Of a stretch of 7,230 nt of DNA, positions 1 to 5,124 are shown in pieces. The stretch comes from Sedimentisphaerales bacterium (lineage in GTDB: Bacteria; Planctomycetota; Phycisphaerae; Sedimentisphaerales; SG8-4). The notes beneath the pieces are model-generated. The model was not told where the DNA came from. It saw nothing but the letters and a program-made list of their open reading frames with translations, and did not search any database. How positions within the stretch are numbered: the stretch's first letter is position 1; every line of letters starts with the position of its first letter. The stretch spans positions 1 through 7,230 of the forward strand of contig JAFGCA010000389.1 in NCBI GenBank assembly GCA_016932895.1. Reading direction: 5' to 3'. Both the position numbers and the translations under genes were made by a program.

Positions 1-1
1 G

Positions 2-1066
2 CTGTGGCGCGGGGCCGGCTCGCGCATCAACACGCAGTCGATCCGCATCGCCGGCCATCAGTGGAACATCGTCAGCGCCAGGACCAAGCTGACAGCTATC
101 TACCTGCTGGCCAATGCCGACGTCACCTACTGGCGCCTGTACGCCGCACGCAAAGAGCTCGACGTCCGCCGCGAACAATACAAGCTGGCCCAGGACCAGC
201 TTAGTCACGCGAAAAAGAAAGTCGCCGCCGGCTCGGCGCCCAAGATCGAAATCGTCCGGGCCGACGCCGGTCTTTCCAGCCGGCTCGAAGCCGTCATCAA
301 CGCCGAGACCGCCGTGCAAGATTGGGCTCGCGAGCTGCGCCGTCTCATGAACGACAAGGACATGCCGCTGGAATCGCAAATGGACATCGTGCCGGAGACG
401 GAGCCCAACCCGCTCGGGCTGGACCTCGACGCGCAGGAGTTGGTCCGCCAGGCCCTGGCCAACCGCATGGACGTGCTGCAGTTGGAACAGTCACTCACGA
501 TCGACGATCTCAACATCGAGCTGGCGCGCAACGCGACACGGCCCAATCTCACACTCAGCTACACCTACACCGCCCGCACGAGCAACAACACCGTCAGCGA
601 AGCTTTCCGCGACCTGACGAGTCACTCGGCCGACTCGCATGCGATCGGCATCTCCGCCGCCATCCCGCTCGGCAACCGCGCCGCCAAAGCCCGTCTGCAA
701 AGTGCGCGGCTGGCCCGGATTCAGGACCTCGCCGACCGCGAGCGGCTCGAACAGGGCGTGCGGCAGGACGTCTACGATGCCGTCAGCGACCTGGACAAGA
801 ACTGGCGTCGGATTCTGGCCGCCGAACAGGGCGTGACCGCCGCCTACCGAGACTACCAGGTCGAGCAATCGCAGTTTCAGTTGGGCCGCCGCACCAGCAC
901 GGACGTGCTGTACGCCGCGACGCGACTGGCGGACGCGCAACTGAGCCGGATTCGTTCCTTCGCCGACTACGAAGTCGCCCAGATCAACCTCGCCCGCGCC
1001 ACCGGCACCCTCCTCGGCTACGGCCACGTCACCCTCGAACCCATCGACCTCGACAGCGCCAAGTGA
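2..1066 (+). CDS. TolC-family outer-membrane efflux protein, 5' truncated by window
   Basis: The frame is open from base 2 and ends at TGA 1064-1066, giving 354 visible residues. Family members are usually about 420-500 residues, so roughly the first hundred (signal peptide and first strand) lie outside the window. Visible residues 2-6 (WRGAG), followed by an N-x(5)-R spacing, match the end of the first TolC repeat. Long charged helices follow (about 25-115), then the second repeat: beta-strand PNLTLSYTYT (about 180-189), AIPLGNRAAKARL (about 218-230), another long helical hairpin, and the typical ending GRRTSTDVLYAATRLADAQL with LARATGTLLG. TolC-type proteins form trimeric channels through the outer membrane and periplasm and work with RND, ABC or MFS pumps, or type I secretion. 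No pump partner is visible; it may lie upstream. The next gene begins 121 nt downstream after a hairpin, so co-transcription is uncertain. Substrate cannot be inferred. Confidence 0.9.
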   Translation: MWRGAGSRINTQSIRIAGHQWNIVSARTKLTAIYLLANADVTYWRLYAARKELDVRREQYKLAQDQLSHAKKKVAAGSAPKIEIVRADAGLSSRLEAVINAETAVQDWARELRRLMNDKDMPLESQMDIVPETEPNPLGLDLDAQELVRQALANRMDVLQLEQSLTIDDLNIELARNATRPNLTLSYTYTARTSNNTVSEAFRDLTSHSADSHAIGISAAIPLGNRAAKARLQSARLARIQDLADRERLEQGVRQDVYDAVSDLDKNWRRILAAEQGVTAAYRDYQVEQSQFQLGRRTSTDVLYAATRLADAQLSRIRSFADYEVAQINLARATGTLLGYGHVTLEPIDLDSAK

Positions 1067-1078
1067 CGCCGCCCCGCC

Positions 1079-1108
1079 GGAACCGGTGGGATGAATCCCA
1101 CCGATTCC
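1079..1108. repeat. Strong hairpin 13 nt after the TolC-type stop (terminator- or REP-like)
   Basis: CGGTGGGAT (1084-1092) pairs perfectly with ATCCCACCG (1095-1103) across two bases. The stem continues after one C-A mismatch as GGAA (1079-1082) with TTCC (1105-1108). No T-run of the classic intrinsic-terminator kind follows, only ATTTCGG. It could end the TolC transcript, protect its 3' end, or be one copy of a dispersed palindromic repeat. It is clearly visible as an inverted repeat; its function is inferred. Confidence 0.6.
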
Positions 1109-1122
1109 ATTTCGGTCGCGCC

Positions 1123-1150
1123 TTGTCTTCCCAGGAGAATCGACTATGAT
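1123..1150 (+). promoter_or_regulatory. Possible sigma70-type promoter for the GH28 gene
   Basis: TTGTCT (1123-1128) and TATGAT (1145-1150) are 16 bases apart and match 4/6 and 5/6 of the -35 and -10 consensus. Transcription would start near 1157, giving a leader of about 30 nt before ATG 1188, with AAGG at 1175-1178 as a modest ribosome site. This supports GH28 being transcribed separately from the TolC-type gene. Chance matches are possible and nothing else supports the site. Confidence 0.35.
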
Positions 1151-1187
1151 CTCATGGAATGAGAACTGATTTGAAAGGCATGCTCCC

Positions 1188-2453
1188 ATGAGAAAGATTT
1201 TCTCCTCGACCGATCTGTTCAAGGTGCTGGCGCTGCTCAGCCTCGGCGTGCTGCCGACGCTCCAAGCCCAAACCAATCCGGCGTCAGCGTCCTACAATAT
1301 ACGTGACTACGGCGCCCAGGGCGACGGCGTGACCAAGGACACCGTGGCCTTTCAGAAGGCGCTGGATACCTGCGCGGTCTCCGGCGGTGGGAAGGTAATC
1401 GTGCCTGCCGGTCGTTATCTGATCGGAAGCGTGCAGATCGGCTACCAGACCTTCCTCATGCTCGATAAGGACAGCGTCGTGGTCGGCAGTCCCGACGTGA
1501 ACGACTATCCCATGATCGACGTCCGCTGGGAAGGCCGCTGGCAGCCCGGCCGCCGAGCGTTGATCTACGCGGCCAACGTGGACCATATCGGCATCATCGG
1601 TCCCGGACGCATCGAAGGCAATCCGGCCATTGCGGCGTCCCAGAACCCGCGCGGGGCCGTCGTGCTGGAGCCCATCTCGTGCCAGGACGTTCGCTGGGAG
1701 GATTTCACGGTGACCCAGGGCGGCAATTGGGCCACACATCCGACCTACTGCACCGACGTGGTGATCAAGAACGTGACCATCCAGGGCCGCCGGGACGGCA
1801 TCGACGTCGACTCCTGCAAGAACGTCCGTATCGAAGGCTGTGACATCGACACGGGCGACGACGCCATTAGCCTCAAGTCTGGACGCGGCCTGAACGGCGC
1901 CCGTATCGGCAAGCCCACCGAAAACGTGCTCATCACCGACTGCACCTTGCACGGCCGCTATTTTGCCTGCATCGGCATCGGCAGTGAGACTTCGGCCGGC
2001 GTACGCAACGTCCGCGTCGAACGCTGCCGCTTCACCAGTCGGACCCACGCCATCTACATCAAGACGCGGATCGGCCGGGCCGGAGTCACGGAAAACATCC
2101 ACGGGCAAGACCTCGACGTCCTGGCCGGCGGTTTCCTGAGGATCAATCTCACCGGAGGCGGCAACACCAACACCGCCGACGACCCGGTGCCGGGACTGCT
2201 CGGCTATCCCGCGGCCCGGAACCTGAGCTTCTCGAACGTCCGCCTGCACGATGCCACCGTCCTGGTGGAAGCCACGCAGGTCGCCCCCGAGAAACCGGTG
2301 CAGGGCCTGTCTCTGACGAACGTCACCGGCACCACCGCCAAGGGCATCACGCTCCACCACGCCCGGGACGTGGTCCTCAAGGATATCCACGTAACCGGCT
2401 TTACCACCCCCCTGATCACCACCGAAGACGTGACCGGCACCGGCTTAGAGTGA
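1188..2453 (+). CDS. Secreted GH28-family (polygalacturonase-like) beta-helix glycosidase
   Basis: The product has 421 residues with a Sec-type signal peptide: MRK start, hydrophobic stretch about 11-24, probable cleavage near LQA-Q at 27/28. Residues 36-78 (NIRDYGAQGDGVTKDT, then GGGKVIVPAGRYLIGS) are the standard opening of pectate-lyase/GH28 right-handed beta-helices. A repetitive helix follows, with rungs such as NVTIQGRRDGIDVDSCKNV. GH28 enzymes cleave galacturonan and related pectic chains by inversion. Of the usual motifs, NxDG appears as R201-R202-D203-G204 and GDD as G223-D224-D225, so the three acidic catalytic positions are kept. The usual Gly-His-Gly before IGSE is replaced by Y258-F-A-C261, with IGSE at 264-267. 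RIK appears as Y290-I-K292. Activity or substrate may therefore differ from classical polygalacturonase. ATG 1188 is the first start after an in-frame TGA at 1167-1169. The product is probably periplasmic or extracellular. The fold is confident, the exact substrate is not. Confidence 0.88.
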   Translation: MRKIFSSTDLFKVLALLSLGVLPTLQAQTNPASASYNIRDYGAQGDGVTKDTVAFQKALDTCAVSGGGKVIVPAGRYLIGSVQIGYQTFLMLDKDSVVVGSPDVNDYPMIDVRWEGRWQPGRRALIYAANVDHIGIIGPGRIEGNPAIAASQNPRGAVVLEPISCQDVRWEDFTVTQGGNWATHPTYCTDVVIKNVTIQGRRDGIDVDSCKNVRIEGCDIDTGDDAISLKSGRGLNGARIGKPTENVLITDCTLHGRYFACIGIGSETSAGVRNVRVERCRFTSRTHAIYIKTRIGRAGVTENIHGQDLDVLAGGFLRINLTGGGNTNTADDPVPGLLGYPAARNLSFSNVRLHDATVLVEATQVAPEKPVQGLSLTNVTGTTAKGITLHHARDVVLKDIHVTGFTTPLITTEDVTGTGLE

Positions 2454-2464
2454 CACGACAGCTC

Positions 2465-2481
2465 GTGGGTGTCAGGCCCAC
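2465..2481. terminator. Short hairpin after the GH28 stop
   Basis: GTGGGT (2465-2470) pairs with GCCCAC (2476-2481), including one G-T pair, around a five-base loop and 12 nt after the GH28 stop. The loop GTCAG can also pair with CTGAC at 2497-2501, giving an alternative fold. No T-tract is present. It lies in the 128-bp gap between convergent genes, where a terminator is expected, but the assignment is weak. Confidence 0.3.
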
Positions 2482-2510
2482 AGACTTGCGGGTCCACTGA
2501 CGCGGAGAGA

Positions 2511-2537
2511 TAGGAGCGGTGTGCGGCGCACACCCTA
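2511..2537. repeat. Palindromic GGTGTGC/GCACACC element between convergent genes
   Basis: GGTGTGC (2518-2524) and GCACACC (2528-2534) form a perfect 7-bp stem around three bases. The outer pair TAG (2511-2513) and CTA (2535-2537) can extend it across a four-base bulge. It sits between the 3' ends of the GH28 gene and the convergent small gene, so it could serve as a bidirectional terminator or be one copy of a dispersed palindromic repeat. Only the palindrome itself is seen directly. Confidence 0.5.
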
Positions 2538-2581
2538 CGAGACCTCGACAACAACCGGGACATCCTCCCCATTCTATAGAG

Positions 2582-3055
2582 TCACTTCTTCGTGGCGTCG
2601 CCGAAGGTCTGGACGCGAGGCTTGATCCCGCGGAGCCACAGCTTCAGCGCGGTGCGGTGCTTGTTCTGCCGCTCCTCGATCAGCACGGCGTGAGGGTTGC
2701 CGAAGTTCTCGAAGTGGACCACGTAGGGCGACAGCCCAACCAGACAGTTGCGGAAAGACATGGCTTCATGAACATCGTTGATCAGCTCGTTCATGTCCTT
2801 GGGGACCCGCCCATGCTTATCCTTGAAGGCGACGATGCACCCGTAGAGGTTCTTCTGCTGCTGGCCGCAGGCCTGCACGTCGTCGAAGACGCGGCCGACC
2901 GCCGTTCGCGAGTCGAATAGCTCTCCCACCGGTCGATCACCGCTGATCACGACCAGAGGCGACTGCCAAAGCCACAACTGCACCCCGCCCCACGACAGGA
3001 TCAGTACGATCCCGATCACTGCCGCGACAATAATACGTTTCCTCGCACGAGTCAT
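2582..3055 (-). CDS. Small membrane-anchored hypothetical protein with pseudopilin-like stretch
   Basis: The product has 157 residues. It begins with a basic segment (MTRARKR) and one hydrophobic helix at about 8-30, predicting a single N-terminal membrane anchor with the rest outside the cytoplasm. Residues 64-93, with KNLYGCIVAFKDKHGRVP and then an acidic-aromatic region, resemble the stretch after the helix in type II secretion pseudopilins and planctomycete DUF1559-like proteins (pattern NL..ig.ai..Y...G.fP). The typical GFTLIE prepilin cleavage motif is absent, so processing as a pilin is not supported. Cysteines at 63, 73 and 104 could form a disulfide. The start is supported by GGAAGGG at 3062-3068, six bases from the ATG, and by a TATAAT at 3096-3101. 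I do not recognise a specific family, and the function is unknown. Confidence 0.7.
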   Translation of the reverse strand: MTRARKRIIVAAVIGIVLILSWGGVQLWLWQSPLVVISGDRPVGELFDSRTAVGRVFDDVQACGQQQKNLYGCIVAFKDKHGRVPKDMNELINDVHEAMSFRNCLVGLSPYVVHFENFGNPHAVLIEERQNKHRTALKLWLRGIKPRVQTFGDATKK

Positions 3056-3090
3056 CTCAGGCCCTTCCGGAAACGAGTTTTCTGCTCACC

Positions 3091-3106
3091 TGGGCATTAT
3101 AGCCCA
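3091..3106 (-). promoter_or_regulatory. TATAAT -10 box inside an inverted repeat, upstream of the small membrane protein gene
   Basis: On the minus strand a perfect TATAAT (3096-3101) lies 40 bases upstream of the ATG at 3055. It is the exact spacer of an inverted repeat, TGGGC (3091-3095) and GCCCA (3102-3106). No convincing -35 is seen at 15-18 bases, so an activator may be needed or the match may be chance. An inverted repeat centred on the -10 would suit a repressor site or could form a small hairpin. Confidence 0.4.
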
Positions 3107-3110
3107 AAAG

Positions 3111-3151
3111 AAGAGGGACAGGTACCTACTGTGCCAGAGGGTTGTCCCTAT
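3111..3151. repeat. Degenerate RAYT-associated palindrome pair
   Basis: AGGGACA (3114-3120) is the exact reverse complement of TGTCCCT (3143-3149), and an inner stem GGTAC (3121-3125) with GTGCC (3131-3135) can form. AGGGTTGTCCCTAT (3138-3151) matches the right end of the transposase element (3949-3963) except that CC becomes a single T. AAGAGGGACAGG resembles the left end. The segment therefore looks like a decayed or variant copy of the repeat that flanks the nearby transposase gene. Confidence 0.5.
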
Positions 3152-3183
3152 GTGCCATCGCAACGGACGCCATGCCGCCGGAA

Positions 3184-3198
3184 GGCCGGCGCTCGGCC
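3184..3198. repeat. Small GC-rich hairpin upstream of the RAYT element
   Basis: GGCCG (3184-3188) pairs with CGGCC (3194-3198) around a five-base loop. It lies between the degenerate repeat and the left end of the transposase element. Such short GC hairpins arise easily by chance in GC-rich DNA, so only the structure is claimed. Confidence 0.25.
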
Positions 3199-3211
3199 GG
3201 AGTACGTCTTT

Positions 3212-3232
3212 AATAGGGACGGACCCTATTTT
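3212..3232. repeat. Left inverted repeat of the RAYT element
   Basis: The arm is itself a palindrome: AATAGGG (3212-3218), loop ACGGA (3219-3223), CCCTATT (3224-3230), then TT. It is the exact reverse complement of 3944-3964. In single-stranded form it would fold as a 7-bp hairpin with a five-base loop, the kind of structure HUH transposases recognise. Confidence 0.85.
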
Positions 3233-3236
3233 CTTG

Positions 3237-3266
3237 TTGACAGGCGAGCACCAGACCCCGTAGGAT
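3237..3266 (+). promoter_or_regulatory. Possible promoter of the RAYT gene inside the element
   Basis: A perfect TTGACA (3237-3242) is followed after 18 bases by TAGGAT (3261-3266, 4/6 to the -10 consensus), only six bases before ATG 3273. If real, transcription would begin at or within a base or two of the start codon, giving a leaderless or nearly leaderless mRNA. TAGGA at 3261-3265 could alternatively be the ribosome binding site, seven bases from the ATG, in which case transcription starts further upstream. Confidence 0.35.
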
Positions 3267-3272
3267 ATTGCC

Positions 3273-3950
3273 ATGCCTAGGACTTCACGCATCGTCATCG
3301 CAGGTTGCCCTCATCATGTGACGCAGCGGGGCAACAACCAGGAGAACGTGTTCTCCACCGACGAGGACCGCGAGGTCTTTCTCGGCCTGTTGCGCGAAGC
3401 CTCGGCGCGCTTCGGCCTGACCATCGAAGGCTACTGCCTGATGACCAATCACGTCCACCTGATCGCGACACCGGCAGCCGACACATCCCTGGCCATGGCC
3501 TTGAAGCGAACGAATCAACTGTACGCTCAGTATGCCAACTACCAGCACGCGCGCACCGGCCATCTCTGGCAAAGTCGCTTCTACTCCTGCCCCCTGGGAG
3601 ACGCTCACTTCTGGAAGGCGCTGGCGTACGTCGAGCGAAACCCGGTGCGAGCGCATCTGTGCCGGCGGGCCTGGTGCTGGGTATGGAGCAGTGCCGCGGC
3701 CCACTGTGGCGGGCCGGACGGCTCCGGCCTGCTCGACCTGGCGACCTGGACCAAACAGATCGATCCGGAGCGCTGGAAGCAGACTCTGACGATACGCGAC
3801 GACCCGGGCGATATGGAGGCGCTTCGCCTCTGGACCAGTCGCGGCCGCCCGTGGGGCACCGACCGCTTCGTCAACGCCTTGGAGACCCGTCTCGGGCTTC
3901 GTCTCCGCCCTCTCCCCCGTGGCCGCCCCAAGAAACCCACCATAAAATAG
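3273..3950 (+). CDS. REP-associated tyrosine (Y1, HUH) transposase, RAYT / Transposase_17 type
   Basis: The product has 225 residues. It starts with the typical family opening (MPR, then GCPHHVTQRGNN at 11-22), carries the metal-binding HUH motif H60-V-H62 in MTNHVHLI, and has the conserved GHLWQSRF block (97-103). Y119 in AYVERNPVRA is 59 residues after the first HUH histidine, the same spacing as the catalytic Tyr in the characterised E. coli TnpA-REP as I recall it. The C-terminal basic tail with GRPKK (217-221) is also common in RAYTs. These enzymes nick and rejoin single-stranded DNA at REP hairpins. All catalytic motifs are intact and no frameshift is seen. The stop codon TAG (3948-3950) lies inside the right inverted repeat. 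TAGGA at 3261-3265 supports ATG 3273. High GC, like the host. Confidence 0.92.
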   Translation: MPRTSRIVIAGCPHHVTQRGNNQENVFSTDEDREVFLGLLREASARFGLTIEGYCLMTNHVHLIATPAADTSLAMALKRTNQLYAQYANYQHARTGHLWQSRFYSCPLGDAHFWKALAYVERNPVRAHLCRRAWCWVWSSAAAHCGGPDGSGLLDLATWTKQIDPERWKQTLTIRDDPGDMEALRLWTSRGRPWGTDRFVNALETRLGLRLRPLPRGRPKKPTIK

Positions 3951-3964
3951 GGTCCGTCCCTATT
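3944..3964. repeat. Right inverted repeat of the RAYT element; possible shared terminator
   Basis: This is the exact reverse complement of 3212-3232, with the palindrome AATAGGG (3946-3952) and CCCTATT (3958-3964). It overlaps the last codon (AAA) and the stop of the transposase gene and lies 30 bases from the stop codon of the convergent HEPN-like gene. As an RNA hairpin with A/T-rich edges on both sides it could act as a weak bidirectional terminator. The repeat is certain; the terminator role is inferred. Confidence 0.8.
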
Positions 3965-3994
3965 TATCCCCAAGTTCCGTCCATGATTCTCTCC

Positions 3995-4816
3995 TTAGTG
4001 TTCCTTGGATTCTATCGTCAAGCGGATAACCAAGCCAGTCATATACAAGTAAGCCTCCGCCTCCTGTGGGGTGATCTCATGCCGTGTCTCGTTGGCGTGC
4101 CGGTAGTCGTGAGCATATGTAACGTAGTTAGCTAGCAACCTGTTCCATCCGTTTGATAGGCTAAGTTTAGCCAACAAGGCATCTTTGTTGTTGTCCAGGG
4201 TCTTTTCGTTGCCGAGCACCGCCCTCGCCATCCCTTCCACTGCCGAATAGCAGTTCTTTATCACATCTGCCAACGAATCACCCGCCATGTAGTTGCGTAA
4301 CGCTGCCCGATAGTCTTTCTCTTCGCTTGGATAGTCCTTAAGCCAGATCAGCACATCCTCGATCAGGGGCTTGTCCAATTCCTCGGCTCCGGAGGGATAG
4401 AAGAATCCGTTCTTCCATCTGACGCCAATATCACAGGTGCACCGAGACATGACCCCTTCGATCATTTCAGATAACCATTCCTGGCTTTCGTCATGGTTAC
4501 CGTAGCCCCCCCAGATATGCTCGTGCATGGCACACAAGACTTCCAGGGTCTTCCAGAAATCACCGCCTGTTAGCGTTTTCAGTTCTCGAGGCGGAGAGTC
4601 AAATCGACCACGAGATCTCTCCGGAAGAGCGTGAGAGTCGATACCCAGTTCAAAACACACCAACGCAAATAGCTTCGGATAATCGAACGACGTAGCCTTT
4701 TCCGTGTCCACTTCATGGAAGATGGTTTGGTTTACTCGTTCGACAAACCGCTTTCTCTCCTGCTCAACCGTATCCTGTAGGCCAAGCAGTTCGTTAAACC
4801 GCTTCCGCACGTGCAT
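3995..4816 (-). CDS. HEPN-like, abortive-infection-type protein (AbiJ-C-like)
   Basis: The product has 273 residues, no signal peptide and no membrane segment, so is probably cytosolic. The N-terminal half is helical and not recognised. The C-terminal third (about 165-270) has the pattern of HEPN domains in Abi-type proteins: a helix with SAVEGMARAVLG (191-202), a charged linker with LDNNKDALLAKL, then a helix with the candidate catalytic motif R239-x6-H246 in YRHANETRH, then EITPQEAEAYLYMTGLVIRL. HEPN proteins of this type are often metal-independent RNases in toxin-antitoxin, abortive-infection or stress systems; that role is inferred here. No antitoxin or partner gene is adjacent. GC is about 45-52% in sample rows, against 60% or more in the glycosidase genes, suggesting separate acquisition. 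AAAGG at 4824-4828, seven bases from the ATG, supports the start. It converges on the RAYT gene. Confidence 0.65.
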   Translation of the reverse strand: MHVRKRFNELLGLQDTVEQERKRFVERVNQTIFHEVDTEKATSFDYPKLFALVCFELGIDSHALPERSRGRFDSPPRELKTLTGGDFWKTLEVLCAMHEHIWGGYGNHDESQEWLSEMIEGVMSRCTCDIGVRWKNGFFYPSGAEELDKPLIEDVLIWLKDYPSEEKDYRAALRNYMAGDSLADVIKNCYSAVEGMARAVLGNEKTLDNNKDALLAKLSLSNGWNRLLANYVTYAHDYRHANETRHEITPQEAEAYLYMTGLVIRLTIESKEH

Positions 4817-4872
4817 ATCCCTACCTTTCGCTGTGCCCGGCTACTTCGCTTCTGCTGTTGCCGCTCGCGCAT

Positions 4873-4890
4873 CTGTCCAGCTACTGACAG
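4873..4890. repeat. Inverted repeat CTGTC/GACAG in the HEPN-gene leader
   Basis: CTGTC (4873-4877) and GACAG (4886-4890) flank eight bases just downstream of the -10 box on the minus strand. It includes TGTCCA (4874-4879), the same six bases found in the -35 region repeat. It could be a second binding site or a leader hairpin. Confidence 0.4.
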
Positions 4891-4891
4891 G

Positions 4892-4921
4892 ATTATATGC
4901 CCATCCTGGACAAGATGTCCA
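4892..4921 (-). promoter_or_regulatory. Near-consensus promoter with overlapping operator-like repeat, HEPN-like gene
   Basis: Read on the minus strand, TGGACA (4916-4921, 5/6 to TTGACA) is 18 bases from a perfect TATAAT (4892-4897), placing a start near 4885 and a leader of about 70 nt before ATG 4816. The -35 hexamer is one half of a perfect inverted repeat, TGGACA (4907-4912), AGA, TGTCCA (4916-4921) on the plus strand. A protein bound there would cover the -35, so repression is the natural reading. No regulator gene is adjacent, so the binder is unknown and could be the HEPN protein itself or a distant factor. Confidence 0.55.
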
Positions 4922-5057
4922 TATCTATGTAGGACTGCTGTTTATGCCGGTTCGCAGCCCGGAGTGGATCATACACGTCCGCAAAGGGGAATAACCGGAA
5001 CGATGGGGACGTGCGCCGCTATCCCGCACAAATTTGCAGCTCAAAAATGGCCATATT

Positions 5058-5076
5058 CCCGGCGTTCCCCGCCGGG
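5058..5076. terminator. GC-rich hairpin downstream of the GH31 gene
   Basis: CCCGGCG (5058-5064) and CGCCGGG (5070-5076) form a perfect 7-bp GC stem around a five-base loop. In the minus direction it is followed after about ten bases by TTTTT (5043-5047 as AAAAA on plus), too far for a textbook terminator but compatible with transcript ending after GH31. It lies about 80 bases past the GH31 stop. Confidence 0.4.
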
Positions 5077-5124
5077 GGCGGCTGGGCTACATGGGCTCCA
5101 TTGCTCGGGAGGTATTCGTTTGTA

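Larger units (their letters stand above)
3212..3964 (+). mobile_element. RAYT-type element bounded by perfect 21-bp inverted repeats
   Basis: The 753-bp unit runs from the left repeat (3212-3232) to the right repeat (3944-3964), which are exact reverse complements over 21 bases. Identity stops on both sides: bases 3211/3965 and 3233/3943 no longer pair. It contains a single gene, a REP-associated Y1 transposase. Known RAYTs are single-copy HUH transposases flanked by palindromic REP sequences in inverse orientation, which they recognise and nick; this arrangement fits that family. No accessory tnpB gene is present, which argues against an IS605-type element. Whether it is mobile today is unknown. 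Limits are defined only by the repeats. Confidence 0.75.

Noticed and set aside
322..1149. Long plus-strand open frame of 275 codons overlapping the TolC-type gene
   Set aside because: The translation is Arg/Pro/Gly-rich with no domain, as expected for an alternate frame of GC-rich DNA; the frame ending at 1066 has clear TolC motifs.
491..1276. Minus-strand open frame of 261 codons across the TolC-type 3' end and gap
   Set aside because: Val/Gly/Ala-rich antisense translation crossing a gene boundary with no recognisable motif.
1284..2390. Minus-strand open frame of 368 codons antisense to GH28
   Set aside because: Composition is typical of antisense GC-rich frames (Asp/Val/Gly/Ala), while the plus strand encodes a complete GH28 with signal peptide.
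3086..3298. Minus-strand 70-codon frame over the RAYT left end
   Set aside because: It crosses the inverted repeat and the RAYT start and has no recognisable features or ribosome site.
3953..3982. TCCGTCC direct repeat (3953-3959 and 3976-3982) at the right edge of the RAYT element
   Set aside because: Seven bases is too short to call a target duplication or attachment site, and no matching copy is seen at the left edge.
3305..4135. Plus-strand 276-codon frame overlapping the RAYT gene and running into the HEPN-like gene
   Set aside because: It lacks HUH or other motifs, is Arg/Pro/Ser-rich and spans two better-supported genes.
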